A stretch of 64,000 bases of DNA, taken from positions 248,001 to 312,000 of the forward strand of contig JALUTQ010000032.1 in NCBI GenBank assembly GCA_032718865.1. Reading direction: 5' to 3'. The notes beneath the pieces are model-generated. The model was not told the DNA's origin and did no database searches. It worked only from the letters and a program-made list of their open reading frames with translations. Position numbers and translations under genes: made by a program. Positions 9,315 through 20,574 of the stretch are shown here, piece by piece (the stretch's first letter is position 1; each line of letters opens with the position of its first letter). This DNA is from Tilletia caries. Taxonomy: Eukaryota > Basidiomycota > Exobasidiomycetes > Tilletiales > Tilletiaceae.

Positions 9315-10540
9315 CTTGATGAATCGGTGTAGCGCCTGGCGGCGTTGTTCCCTGAATCAAATCTTGTCCGGAAATTTCAAGCAGACAAGTTTGAGAAATT
9401 TTTGGATTGCCATTTGCCAGTTGCACGTTAGCAAGCACTGTGTGAGATCTGAAACAAGCAGTGGAAATTTAGCGTTCCACCTTTGAGCGTCAAGCAGGGT
9501 CCAAAAACTAGGCGAGGGAGGCAGAAGAAACAGCAAGCATGAAGCCGTCGTACAGTAATAAGCGAAGCAATACAAGCATCAAGCAAGCAATCTCACGTTG
9601 GGAGGTCCGTGTTGCCACAGCTTGTTAAAAAGGTATATGATGTTCCGGCGAGGGTCAGATCTCAAATTCCCCCTTCCTTCTTTCTCTCAAGGTGTCCCTG
9701 TCTGTGTGCGAATTAGGCCAATGCGGCGTATTGATAGGTAAGTTTGTTCCGGAGCTCGGGTTAATCATTTCTACCCTCCCGGAGGTACGGCCGTACATAA
9801 CCATTGCTCAGGTGACGGCTTCGGGACCCAGGGGGTGATTTGATTTTGCTGGCAACCGGGCGCTTTCTGTAGCGCCAAACCCCTATCTTCGTCGTTTCGG
9901 GGTTTCTGCAGTGGCTTCATGATTAAAAAGCAGTTTTTCTGACTCGCAGCCACTCGCACCTAAGCCCTATTACCCAGTGGCCCAGTGGAACCAGAGGCGA
10001 CGATGGCACAAACTGACCTGTGCAGATCTACACGGAGACACATTTAACCCCGAACCAGGTGAGTCTGATCTACTGAACAACTACCTAGTTTCTGTGCGAG
10101 ACTGCGAGTAAGGTGTCCAAGGCTAGCGCAAAGAGAGAGCGGACCGTGCACGATATGACTTATGCGGGAAGATTGCTGCCTGGAGGATTTATGCGGTCTG
10201 TATATAGTGGATGGTGCCGATGTCTGATGTGTGATTATTAATGCTTAGTAACGGCCATGTGGGGCGTGGACTGCCATTATGAATCATAGAGTATAGACGA
10301 TAAATGTATCAGTAAACACATTTTTGAACGTGGATCGGCAGAAGATGACCGCTACACAGTTCACAATTCCCGTATGGAGATTGGATATCCGGGGAAGAAA
10401 TAGATAAGAGGGACAGCAGGAGCTGGCACTTGGTATTGAATCAGTTACAGGAAACGAGCATTAGGGATTGGGAAAAGAGTTCAGACTTTGGCGTATACGA
10501 GCATGTCTGCCCCGCGCAAGTCTAGTATCTCATCGGTGAC
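9315..10540. other. No gene or repeat recognised
   Basis: No open frame of convincing length or composition and no recognisable transposon end. Probably decayed intergenic sequence. Confidence 0.45.
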
Positions 10541-11420
10541 TAAGGGTGAGCACGGAGTAAGCCTCGTGTGGAATACTGACTACTTGTGTTGCAGGATAAA
10601 AGGCGGTCCGGCAAGGCCGCTCCGGGGCAGCTAGCAGTACGAAGTGAGAATCAGATGGTCACCTCAACATTACCGGAGTACGGAGCTGGCGTTTAAGCCT
10701 CGCAGGAAATCTCCCGAAGCACAGAGCTGACCTTTGGGCGTTCCGAAAATTCCCCGGAGTACGGTGTAAATACCTGTAATATGTGACAGTAGCCGGCGGA
10801 CGAGCAATCGACCGAAACGCAGCCGACGGGCGAACAACGACAGGCGAGCGACGACGGGGCGAGCAGAGTTTTCAAATATCATATCAAAATTTCCGGAACG
10901 CGGAGCAAGTTCAATAAAACATGCCATGTCCGACGAGTCTGCCGGAGCAATCCCGGAGCTCATTTTGGGTTACTTGATGTCACGATGGGCTCAAGTATAC
11001 AATTCGTGCGGCCGAGAGAGGTCACCGTGATGCTCCAGACCTCCAGTACACTCTCAAAGACTCAAACGGGATGGGTGTACTTGATGTTAGAATCGTCGCC
11101 CATCCCTGGCATTCGCTTTATACGATGTCGGATACCATTTTTGGCGGGCATGACATTCCATTTCTGAGTCCCAGAATTCTGGCGTAACTCCGCGCTTCGG
11201 ACGAACGGATCACAGAGCACTTTTGCAAAGTGAACGTCTGTTTCTGCGGAGCACGGGACAAATTTTTACGAGAAGCGCAGCTCCGGAAAATGCCGGAGCG
11301 CTCCGCAGAAATGCTGTCCAAAATTTTCCGGAGGGGGAGCTAGCCGGAGTAGGTTCAGCCCCGCACGGAGCTGACCCCGGACCCCTTGCTCCGGAGATTT
11401 ACTCCGGGGCGAATGGCGAT
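10541..11420 (-). mobile_element. Decayed TAAGG/CGGAGTACGGAG element
   Basis: Starts TAAGGGTGAGCACGGAGTAAG, matching the reverse complement of the right end of the complete element at 26347-27116. The block CTGACCTTTGGGCG...CCCCGGAGTACGG near 10725-10765 also matches it in reverse. From about 10790 it is diverged but still rich in CCGGAG/CGGAGC motifs to about 11413. The right end is not identifiable. Confidence 0.6.
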
Positions 11421-12044
11421 CCTTACAAGGGGAATGGAAAAGGAATTTGTAGAGCCAGAGATGACAGGGAGGAAGACGTGATGGGAAGAAAGAAGTAAAC
11501 TTTCGTCAGTGATATGGGTGGCCAGAAGAAGCTGGCAGGCGGACTGCAGATGCATCCACACATGCGGAAGAGAGCTCGATTTTGGCGGTTGTGTCGTTGT
11601 TATCGTCAGCGCAAGATGAAGAACGGAGAAGAAGTAGAAGCGGTCATATCAGTCACGTGCGCGCTCACGCGCAACAGAGCGTGGAAGTGGAGTTGCAAAT
11701 TGCAATACTCACATGAACAAGCTAGAACGAAACTGTGCTGAGCATCGTCCAGCTCCACAGCGGTCTGGAGAAGAACTCGACTCTGCCTGCTACCAGAAGG
11801 TCAGCTGGTCAGATACGCACTGGCCGTTGCCGGAGTCAAAGCTGGCACAGATGAGGAGTGCTAGCTTTGTACCCTTCACAGCGAATACCGCAACGCCAGA
11901 GCGCATCTGAATGTCTGGTCGCGAGGAAGAAAGAACTGCCATGCACAGAGGAGCTGTGAGTCGGTGGAACTGTGGAAGGTGCGGAGTGGATCAATGCGGA
12001 GTGCAAGCCAGCTGGCTGTAGCTCGACGCAGTGCTTGACACAAG
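11421..12044. other. No gene recognised
   Basis: Short unrelated open frames only; no family motif. Confidence 0.4.
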
Positions 12045-12175
12045 CCTCGGCAACTGTATGACTAGCCGAACTGCAACTGCGGGTAAGATAATTCACCTGG
12101 TTAAACTGTGACTAAATTGCGCGCGGAGCCGGCAAACTTTTTTATAATCAGCTCAAACTGTGTGGGCCCGGATCT
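12045..12175. repeat. Copy of the AACTGCGGGTAAG repeat
   Basis: Resembles 2466-2640: CTCGGCAACT, then GAACTGCAACTGCGGGTAAG, then GTGACTAAA, ending near GTGTGGGCCCGGA. A degenerate transposon fragment. Confidence 0.5.
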
Positions 12176-12640
12176 TGTCCATGGCCTCGACAGACCACTG
12201 GGTGCCGTCGAGGGTTTGGTTCTTGAGGAGGGCCTCGAATACGGCAGGGTTGAGCGGCGCCTTATAGTCCACCTTTCCGTCCCCCTTCTGGTCCGCCAAG
12301 GCCGCCCGCCCGGCCGCGACAAGTGCCCGAGTCCCGGCGGCGATGTTGAGGGGACGAAGGTCTCGCCGGACCCGGCCCTCTTGCACCAGGAGGACGACCT
12401 CCTGAAAGGCTTCCTTGGCGGCCGTGATCGAGGTGTGGGACGACACCGGTGCCGCGTCTTGACCGGCGTAGGTAACCTCCTCGTCCTGCTCGCCATCGTC
12501 CCGCTCCTCCTGGTCCGCGTCCTCGCCGTCGTCCCGCTCCTCCTGGTCCTGCTCCTCGTCGTCCTCACCGTTCTCCTCCTCCTCGTCCTCGCCGTTCTCC
12601 TCCTCGTCCTCCTGCTCCTCCTCGTCCCGCTCCTCTCACC
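12153..12640 (-). CDS. Hypothetical protein with an acidic N-terminal region
   Basis: Read on the minus strand, the frame begins with a Glu/Asp-rich low-complexity region (EEERDDGEQDEEVTYAGQDA) and continues into an ordinary globular-looking segment (SITAAKEAFQEVVLLVQEGR, then LNIAAGTRALVAAGRAALAD) ending at 12153. The acidic frame has a TGA near its start, so a 5' exon or a defect must be assumed. The Arg/Thr-rich reading in the overlapping frame is a shadow of the same GAG/GAC repeat. Function unknown. Confidence 0.4.
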
Positions 12641-13639
12641 CTCTGCCGGCAAAGCAGGCAAGGCCAAACCCCGTGCTTGTACGAGCCCTGTGATACTCCG
12701 CTCCCCGCCGATGAATTTGATGTCTAGCAGCTAGCTTCGTACAGGGGAAGAGAAGGAAAGAAAAGGAAAGGAAGCAGAAAAATAAGTCAGCGCAAGTGTG
12801 AAGGGAGCCGCAATGGCTTTGGCATCGAGCTCACCGCACCTGCTCGTGTCTGTCTCCGTGCAAATGTGAGACTGTGAGAGTACGGCAAAAAGGGGGAAAA
12901 AGAGACTATCAGAGCCACAAGCACGGGTGCAAACATGTACGCGGCATATCGTATGAGATAGCCAGATAGATATAAGCCTTCCCGAACGAGAGCGAACAAT
13001 ATACCGGAGCCGGCGCAAAGGAAAGAGTGCTCCTGATGTCTGTTTAAGAAGAGGGGATGCGAGGGAGAGGAGTCAGGAGATTGGGGGGGGGGGAGTCAGG
13101 AAGGAAAGGATGAGAGAGTGAGAGAGTCAGCAGTATCAGAGTAAGAGAGTTCGAGCCAGAAGGCGAGAAGCAAGCGGCATGCCATCATTTGAGACTCCGA
13201 GCGAGGTCAGGAAACACAGATGTCTATCTGATTTTCGAACGGAAGAGTGCGGGCAGCGGGAAGAGCGATAAGTCGAGCATGTGCCAGCGAAAAGGGAAAA
13301 GCGAAAGCGGAAAGGGAAATAAGAAAGCGAACAGGGAAAAGGGAGAAGGGAAAAGCGGACGTGGTCAATTCGGCGGTCCATACTGTTGGCAGTTGGAGTA
13401 ATAGGAGACAATGTTCTTCGAGCCTTCGAGATGCTTGATGAAACAAAAATGCAGTTCCACAGACCACATCTGAAATCCTGTCTTTTGAGCATTCGAATTT
13501 AAGATATCTGGACCAAGCATTAACGATTAAGCAAATTCAAGGCATGCATGTTTCATGCTACTTCCTATTGCCTGTTCATGTTTCATAAAATCATGGACTC
13601 AGAAAGTCTGGGGAACACTCTGGCTCAAAAGCCAGGCCG
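12641..13639. other. Purine-rich low-complexity region, no gene recognised
   Basis: Includes a G9 run near 13084, GAGAGAGT repeats (13100-13150) and a GGGAAAA-type array (about 13285-13360). Similar GGGAAAA arrays followed by a CGGCGGTCCAT/CGGCGTTCCAT motif occur near 45265-45325 and, inverted, near 34449-34525. Confidence 0.5.
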
Positions 13640-13940
13640 TTGGGATACTTTACAGGACGGTGTGTCCGAAAACATACTGCAGGATAGTTCTAGGATACTG
13701 CAGTAGCTCAAGCCAGTATCCTTCAAGTATGCTGCAGCATACAAAAAGGAGTTTTACAGCATCGCGCTCCTTTTACATACTGCAGTATACTGCAGGACCC
13801 CGCCGGAGGATTCAAACAGGATACATTACTTTTTTTGAAACCGCCCAGATTTTCCGACAGGATACAGTATATTTTAGCAAAAAGTAGTACTGCAACAGTA
13901 TACTGTGACAGGATACAGTATGTAGTATGTCGAAACACTG
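13640..13940 (-). mobile_element. ATACTGCAGTAT-type MITE with a CAGTGTTTCGA end
   Basis: Right end GTCGAAACACTG at 13940. The sequence is the reverse complement of the left end at 20575 onward (GTATGTAGTATGTCGAAACA) and of 14640-14760. The interior is packed with ATACTGCAGTAT and GCTGCAGCATAC palindromes. The other end is degenerate (GGTGTGTCCGAAAACATACT near 13659) and no target duplication is visible. Confidence 0.7.
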
Positions 13941-14611
13941 TCTGCGACCAAATCTGTCCAAGACTCCTCATTGTACATCACTTTGTAAGACCTTTGCAAC
14001 TATTTACACTACCTAGTGACTTGGCAGAGCTCGCAGTTGCCCTGTCTGGCGCACGACGCGCTTTCTCCTCTTCCCTCGCTCCGGTTCCTTCGCTCGCCTC
14101 TCTCGTCTCAGAGGTCACGCGGCTCGCCCCTCTCTTTCTCGCTCTCTCTTTTCTTCTCGCAGCAGCGGTCGTAAGCTCTTTGCGGTGATTTGCTTTCGCA
14201 CCATTCATTCTGATACCGCGATCACTGACGCTTATTTATTGCCTTTGTCGTGTGGGAATGTAGGATTGCGCCTTCTGCTTCTACCCGTCCTCTTTGCGGC
14301 TGCGGCCACCGTCTTTTCGCCGCTCCCAGCCGCTGCCGCTCCCGCCGTCGCTCCTTTGGCACTGCACACAGTCGCCCGCTGCTGGCTGCTTATTTCCCTC
14401 GCCTCTCCAGCCCACACATCCATCCAGCCAGGCCAGTTCAGCCAGTCAACTCAACTCAGCTCAGGCCACCAAGCCCCATTCTGTCCACGATCCGCGCTGA
14501 TCTCGTCGCTCGTGTTCTTCTTGAGCTGTTGCGCTGCGCGCACTCTTTACGCTGATTTCTTATCACGTTTTCCTTCTCTTTTCTAAGTTCTGATAGCTGC
14601 TTATCAAATAA
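13941..14611. other. No gene recognised; pyrimidine-rich
   Basis: CT-rich sequence (14040-14470) with overlapping short frames and no protein motif. It could be a 5' region of something outside the window's recognisable genes. Confidence 0.35.
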
Positions 14612-15154
14612 CAGTCCTTGGACATCTTGCTCTGGCTTAGAAAGGTAATGTATTCTGTTTGGACTCTCTGGCGGCATACTGCAGTATACTGCAGCATGTA
14701 AAAGGAGCGCGATGCCGTAAACCTCCTTTTTTTATGCTGCAGCACACTTGAAGGATACACTGGAACTATCCTGCAGTATGTTTCGTGACATATTTTCTGT
14801 AAAATGTGATGTGGACATACTGCAGTAGTACTGCAAAAACGGTGCTGCAGGATACTGGAACTATCCTGCTGTATGTTTTCGGACACATCGTCTTGTAAAG
14901 TATGATACGAACATACCGCAGTACTACACTTCGTATACTTGAATTATTTATCTTTGACAAATACAGCTGCAGTAGAGCTGCAGTAGACTGTAATTACCTG
15001 AAATTTTGACATTACGTTGGCAGTATACTTGAAGGAAACATTACTACTTTTTCCGTACTGTCGCAGTAGCCTGGCCTTCCGGACAAAAAAATACTGTATA
15101 CTGCAGTATGTTTTGAAAAAATTTCTGGTCCTTCAAGTATACTTCGAAACACTG
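14612..15154 (+). mobile_element. ATACTGCAGTAT-type MITE, CAGTGTTTCGA family
   Basis: Degenerate left end CAGTCCTTGGACATC (14612). The right end CTTCAAGTATACTTCGAAACACTG-type sequence closes at 15154 and matches the end at 29536 over about 130 bp. The interior is rich in CTGCAGTATACTGCAG. The flanks do not form an 8-bp duplication. Non-autonomous; no coding capacity. Confidence 0.7.
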
Positions 15155-15479
15155 CTCGGCGACGTGATCAAGCGTCGGAGGAAAAGTGCAGGCTCGACGA
15201 CATGAGTCGGAGGTAATCAATATGCTCGAGAACAATTGGAGGATGAGGCCAAGCTCGACGACAATCGACATGAATCGGAGGTTTTCAAAATGCTGAACAA
15301 CAGTGGTGTAGGCAACAACGACGTGTTGGAGGAGTGGGGCCAGCTCGAAGACCCGAAAGTCTGAGTACAGTCAAAAGTAGATTGTAATTAAAAAGGGGAA
15401 AAATTATTTGAACAAGGGACAGACAGAGAGAGAGGGAGGTAGCTAGTAGGGAGTATGCCGGGTAACATTTTTTCGAGAT
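15155..15479. other. Short degenerate repeats, no gene recognised
   Basis: Contains a loose repeat around GCTCGACGACA...GGAGG (15189-15270), possibly a remnant of a repetitive coding region. Confidence 0.3.
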
Positions 15480-15995
15480 CGACCTAACCCTAACGCTACT
15501 TAAAGTGCGCACAGTAACTAATTTTAACTGTGGTGAGTAACTATCAGTAGCTGCCACCAGTACTATCAATAACTTTAACAAGTAACTATCAATAACTGGA
15601 ATCCTCATGGTTCAGTGTCCCATTAGTTGCCCACAGTAACTAACAATAAGTGCAACAGGTGACTATCGATAACTAAAACCCTGACTCTTTGAAGATGGTC
15701 AATGGATTATGGAGGAAACATGCAAGAGCAAGCGCGGGAACGGCAAAGTACGGGACCGAAGAAAAAATGTTATGGACAACGGTACCAGACATCTTCCAGG
15801 TGAATACCGCATGAATTGGGTGACCGAGATGCCATTTTCAACAGCAGAGTGACTGTAAGTAACTGACAGTGACAGCGGCAAAAATAAGGTAACTGTAATG
15901 ATTGTAAGTGGCTAAAATGCAACTAAACCACCGGGTAACATCTGTGAATAGACTAGGCTGTGGATAACTTATAATAACTGGCCGAACCTTTGTTT
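15480..15995. mobile_element. Degenerate GTAACTATCAATAAC-rich element of the CAAGGCTCGG type
   Basis: Many AGTAACTATCAATAACT and GTAACTGTAAG units. The right end CTTATAATAACTGGCCGAACCTTTG-like sequence, in reverse complement, resembles the left end at 5204. The left end is not found. Confidence 0.5.
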
Positions 15996-16149
15996 AACAT
16001 GCTATTGGAGTATAAATAATACAGCATACACTATCGGACCGTGATGGAATTTTTTGCCAAAAAAAAAGCTCGAAACGCTTGGCAGTCGGTGTTAACATCG
16101 TTTTTGACTGACTAGACTCTCACCGTCGCCATTTTGTACTAGACACTGT

Positions 16150-16290
16150 AAAGACGGGCACGGAGCTCCCCAGGGTGTTCCGTACTCCGGGGCCCTTTCT
16201 CCGGCTGATTCTTTTTCGCACTCCGTACTCCGCTCATTTTCAGGCAGTAGCCTATACTCCACTCCGCGCCCCACACAAATGTTATCACCT
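16150..16290 (-). mobile_element. Fragment of the CGGAGTACGGAG element family
   Basis: Reverse complement of about 63390-63500 of the complete element at 62965-63513: shared CCGGCTGATT, then GCACTCCGTACTCCGCTCAT, then CAGGCAGT. Both termini are lost. Confidence 0.7.
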
Positions 16291-16492
16291 TTGTCGTCGT
16301 TCTCGTCCGTTGAGGAAGGGAAAGGAAAAAGGAAGAGAACTGAAGAGGGTGCCAAAAGCCGCAATCAGTTGCAACTAGGATGCAAGTCCTGGTACACACT
16401 CATGCATAATCGCAGAGAGGTTATAACGCGCCGCACAGTGCTAGAGCACGAGTAGGTACATGCGATGGCCGCCGAGAGCTCGCCATCTGCGC

Positions 16493-17250
16493 TTATGCGC
16501 CGGATGCGCCCGAGGCACTGAGCGCCGCGATGAAATGAGATGAGGTGGTGGCCCCGGCGACATCAGATTCTGCAGGTGGATCGGTGGAACGCACAATGGC
16601 TGTTGCTGTTGCTGGCTGCACGTCCATGAGCTGCGGAGCGAGCAACTCCACATGGCAGCGAAGGTATAGGAATAGGCGCCAGGCCTCGCTGCTCCTCCGA
16701 CCATGAAGCTGAACTGTGTCTTTCGACACACCGCGCAAGAGCAGCTCCGTGCAGTCTCTCACGCGCAGTGACCTTTGAGGTTTAGTGTCGACAGTCTCGC
16801 GATGTGAACAGCTCTTTGATCCGAGCGCGTATGAGCGGAATGAGGCGGTTGTCGTCGTGATAGGCGAATATAGGTGAGAGGTGAGCAGCGGCTAATTGAC
16901 GTGCACGTGATGGGCGCAAGGCTTGAACTGGGCAAGGTGCATGAACTTGCAGAGCAAGCACCAACTTTTCTCCATTCGTCTTTGTCTTTGTCCAAGGCAG
17001 TGTGATGACACCGGCAGTGACGGGCGTGGGAAGACGAGCGCCCACCTCCCAGGTGGGCTGGGCAGCTGTAGGGTTCCAGCGCTTGCTGAATGACTTTTTG
17101 ACGGCGGGTTCGCCCAGGCGCGCGAGCCCCAAAAAGACGCTCAGCAGGCACGCCCAAATGGAAGCATCTGCGCCAGATTCGAGGTCGAGCTGATGCCGAA
17201 TGGCCCACAGATTATAGAGACGGAACGGGACGTGGAGCTGGCCCAGGCAG
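16493..17250 (-). pseudogene. Crypton-like tyrosine recombinase, C-terminal catalytic region
   Basis: After a probable splice acceptor (TTCTCACAG, ending at 17251) the minus strand reads SIWACLLSVFLGLARLGEPA (box with the catalytic Arg, 17109-17126), then VITLPWTKTKTNGEKLVL, CPVQALRPSRARQLAAAHLS, and after a one-base slip GHCA + RDCTELLLRGVSKDT, LHGRRSSEAWRLFLYLRCHV. These match the R, H-x-x-R, H/W and Y boxes of the tyrosine recombinases common in basidiomycete genomes. The enzyme class cuts and rejoins DNA through a 3'-phosphotyrosine. The frameshift near 16765 and missing upstream exons make this copy inactive. The family call is from motif order only. Confidence 0.7.
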
Positions 17251-17392
17251 CTGTGAGAACACGATGCACCGGAAGCGACTCAAGAGATTACCGGGCAATT
17301 CTCTACTATACATCATAAAAAATAAGAAGGGTGATCTACGAAGAAACAAGCTAAATAGAAATGTTGTCGCCTTTTCTTTTTATGATCTTGAG

Positions 17393-18013
17393 TTATCGGG
17401 AAAGTCGACCACTTTTATGTATTTTGAGGCGGTCAAAGGTTATAAGCATTTGACCTGCTATGGAAATAGTGGTTACGGACGCGGACAGCTGCGGCAGATA
17501 TAACTCGGGGCTCCGCCAATCTCCGCCAATCTCAGCCAATTTCCGCCCGTCTGCCCGGTATCTCCACCAGAACTCCCCTCCTTCGCTACGAATGGAAAGT
17601 TCTCCTCCGAGATCGACGAGCCAACAACAACACTGATCATTATCAACATCTTTTTGAGCAGTATTGAAGCCTTCCTTGACCGTTTTGAAGGAGAAGCAGG
17701 TGAAAACCGCAAGTGAGAATGGCGTCGAAAAGGTCTGGGTGGCGCCAGGCGCGGGGAGGCATAAACCAGAGCTGAATTGGATTGACCCTTCGAACATGAG
17801 ATTGACGCTACACTGCATCCACCCCATCGTCTTGTTCAAGTGCATAAGACCGACGACCGTCCCGCTTTTGCGATCAGCATCAACGGTCCTCATCGGCTCG
17901 ATGCGAGCGGTCATTGGCGGGACGGCGCCGAGACTTGATTGAAAGACTGTCATCCTTGACGTCGAGGAGGTGAGCGGGGAGGATTGGCAAGAATCAATTT
18001 GCCAGTGTACCAT
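17393..18013 (-). pseudogene. Possible hAT transposase remnant
   Basis: A 206-codon minus-strand frame. Its segment near 17600-17720 is shared at DNA level with 48590-48715, which lies just upstream of a clear hAT C-terminal motif in the element at 47922-49190. The part reading WLVDLGGELSIRSEGGEFWW resembles the region before the hAT dimerisation domain (acidic, then a WW pair). The N-terminal half is unrecognised, and no dimerisation motif follows here. Confidence 0.3.
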
Positions 18014-18101
18014 CCTGTGATATTTTTACTCACCGTACCGTCCCGTTATAAACCTCATAGACCACTCATGACTGGGAAAAAACGGTTGACTGGGCTCTCG
18101 G

Positions 18102-18151
18102 GGACAAAACTTCGGGCTGGGGACAAAACTTCGGGCTGGGGACAAAACTTC
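18102..18151 (+). repeat. 19-bp tandem repeat, 2.6 copies
   Basis: GACAAAACTTCGGGCTGGG repeated head to tail without mismatch. Confidence 0.85.
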
Positions 18152-19092
18152 CAAGTACCAAAAAATATGTGATGCGAATTGAGATCAAGCAGGAGTTAAT
18201 CGACGAGAGATATGAAAACGCATATAAAGTATGCAGCAGTGAAATAGAATCTGCGCGGCAATGCCGCTGGCCCTGAAGATGCAAGGAGTTTTTCAAGGCT
18301 CCGCCCACCGTGCCCCAGCGGAAATTTGTGGGTCCAAACTACAAGGCGCAGCCGATCCCTGTTGTCGAGAAATGGAAGGAAAAGGCTCTAAAAGAAGGTT
18401 GGGCCCACCGCCCTTTTACACAGGCGGAGACTGAAAAAGTGACGGGACAATTTGTTACATTCCGCTCGCCATCGTCAACACACCAGCGACGACTACCAAG
18501 CTGAAGAAAAACGGTCTGCTTCAACGCATCCTGGCGCCGCACTCTCTAAGAGTCTGGGAATTTGGTCGTCAGGAAACTCTGCAGTCTACAGCAGCATGTC
18601 ATTAGGTGGATGATATCATGCGAAACCGGCTGCCCCGCCGTGCCGGTGTATGATAAAACAGCAGGCCCATCGTCGGTGGAACTATGCAGGAGTATGATTG
18701 TGTGCCGTGCGCGGGGGTACGATCCCTGGAACTAAATCGAAAAGTGGGTGTCGCAGGAGATGTCCGGCTTTGTTGAACTAGACCGACACATCAAGAAGGA
18801 TCAGCACAACTCGCAGGCAGACCGCGATTGAGAGGTAAAGGCACACATTGGGGCTTGCGTGCTGTACCATCTGGCTTATCCACGTGGTCCTTATCTTATC
18901 TCCCTTTATCTTCCCTCACTTTCTCCACACTTCACTTCCACATTTCCCACCCTCCTCTCTCAGTCACACATTTTTCCTCGCTCCTCACTTGTACCTAGTT
19001 CTCTCGCCATTCATTCTTCCTCTTTGCATTTGCACATCTGATCTACCGTTGGTGATCTATTATATAGGCGCTGCCTATTGGGCGTTGCCCGC
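18152..19092. other. No gene recognised
   Basis: A frame at 18310-18504 (FVGPNYKAQPIPVVEKWKEK) looks coding-like but is short and isolated. 18880-19030 is CT-rich. Confidence 0.35.
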
Positions 19093-19162
19093 ATCATGGC
19101 CAAGGCTCGGACAGTTACTTACAGTTGTCCATTTTGGGTATACAGTACAGTACAGTCACAGC

Positions 19163-19857
19163 CAGAGGTCGGCATGGGTACAGTCTTGGGTATTCGACCA
19201 ACGATACTGTACTCTTGGGTACAAGTATTTTTTCAGACGAGATCGATACTCATACTCGCGAGTATTACTTGGGTATACTCGCGAGTATTTTGGTTAGTCA
19301 GGTATCACTATAGTGACAGCTATTATCACTATAGTGACAGCCACAATCACTATAGTGACAGCCACAATCACTATAGTCACAACATCTGTCACTAAAGTTG
19401 CCGCAGCTGTCACTATAGTCACTACGTTCATAAATCATCACTATAGTTGCTGAAGTTGTCACTATAGTTACAACATCTGTCACTATAGTTGCTGCAGCTG
19501 TCACTATAGTCACTACGTCTATCACTATAGTTGCTGAAGTTGTCACTATCTATATTCGTATCACGTATGTGAGCATGTGAGCATTTGAAATGAAAACCAG
19601 GACTGGGGTTTCTGAAAGTCTGGTCACTATTGTGTATTCCAATGCACAAAAGTGAAAAGAGGATGTGAATGCCAGCTTTTGTTGCGTAAAAAGGTGGGTA
19701 CATTCTTGGGTACATCTTGGGTACGATGGGTATTACCCAAGTAATACTCAAGTATTGAAACTTGGGTATCTGACAGCTCATACCCAAGACTGTACCCAAG
19801 TCCTTGGGTACAGTATTGGGTAAACCTTGGGCTTACCCATACTCATGCCGACCTCTG
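19163..19857. mobile_element. hAT-like MITE with CAGAGGTCGGCATG termini, nested
   Basis: 14-bp inverted termini CAGAGGTCGGCATG and a perfect 8-bp target duplication GTCACAGC (19155-19162 and 19858-19865). The outer interior is made of TTGGGTAC/TACCCAAG units in both orientations; the centre (19298-19550) is an array of CACTATAGTGACAGC-like units. The CAGAG terminus fits hAT. It lies inside the element at 19101-20498 and so is the younger of the two. Confidence 0.9.
19298..19550. repeat. CACTATAGTG array
   Basis: About twelve copies of TCACTATAGT(G/T) separated by 10-12 bases, in head-to-tail and inverted pairs. It forms the centre of the element at 19163-19857 and may itself be a third nested insertion. 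Confidence 0.8.
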
Positions 19858-20574
19858 GTCACAGCTATAACTTACCGCCAGCGCCTACAGTACAGTTACA
19901 GTTACAATTAAGTGACTCTAAGTTACTACCCTTACTGTATTTTTTTTTTCGTCGCGCACGGACCTCCAATCCCAGTTTAAGTCACTGTAACAGTTACTAA
20001 CAGTTACCGTAGAAAAAGTCTCAAAGTAACTGTAACTTAAAAGTATTTTAAGTCACAGTATTGCCTTTCAAAGTTGGAACCATACAGTCCTTGAAAGTGA
20101 CTGCAACTCAGACTCAAAGACACCGCGTATTCCGATTTCCGAATAAAAATTTTCGACAAGGAAATGAGATTTGACTTAAGCAGCTGTGAGTAACTGTAAG
20201 TAACTGTAAGTAACTGTACGTGGCTGTCAGTGGCTGCAAGTGTTTCCTCAAACTGAAAGTGGCTGCCATTTTTTTGTTCAACCCAAACAGTGCTTTATAG
20301 TCATGGTAAGTTTGAATAGTTTGAGGCCTGAAAAATTCCAACTTAATCAACTGTACAGTTGACTGTACCCGGGCCCTACAGTTACAGTCAACTCAATTTT
20401 CTGCGGCTCCGCCGCCTACACTACAGTTACAGTTATGACTTATGAAGTCAATTTACCTACAGTCACAGTGGGCACAGTAATACAGTCGCCGAGCCTTGAT
20501 CATGGCCGCTGGCCCTATTGGTCGCTGACCAATATATGGTGATGACTGATGAGAGTGCTTCTCTTGGTTACCCG

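Larger units (their letters stand above)
19101..20498. mobile_element. hAT-like MITE with CAAGGCTCGG termini, carrying a nested hAT-like element
   Basis: Termini CAAGGCTCGG...CCGAGCCTTG with a perfect 8-bp target duplication ATCATGGC (19093-19100 and 20499-20506). Its own sequence, outside the insertion at 19163-19857, is an array of GTTACTTACAG/GTAACTGTAAG units. Net length without the insertion is about 695 bp. It is the reference copy for the fragments at 1071, 2470, 5205 and 15480. No coding capacity. Confidence 0.88.

Noticed and set aside
12101..12667. Long Arg/Thr-rich frame (TRRRTARTRRRRTV-type)
   Set aside because: It is the shadow of the GAG/GAC-rich acidic reading in another frame; composition comes from the simple repeat.
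14612..15154. 8-bp TSD for the ATACTGCAGTAT family copies
   Set aside because: Flanks of the ends at 13940, 14612, 15154, 20575 and 29536 were compared; none forms a matching 8-bp pair.
15480..15500. CTAACCCTAACG, telomere-like
   Set aside because: Only two units inside a GTAACTATC-rich element; not a telomeric array.
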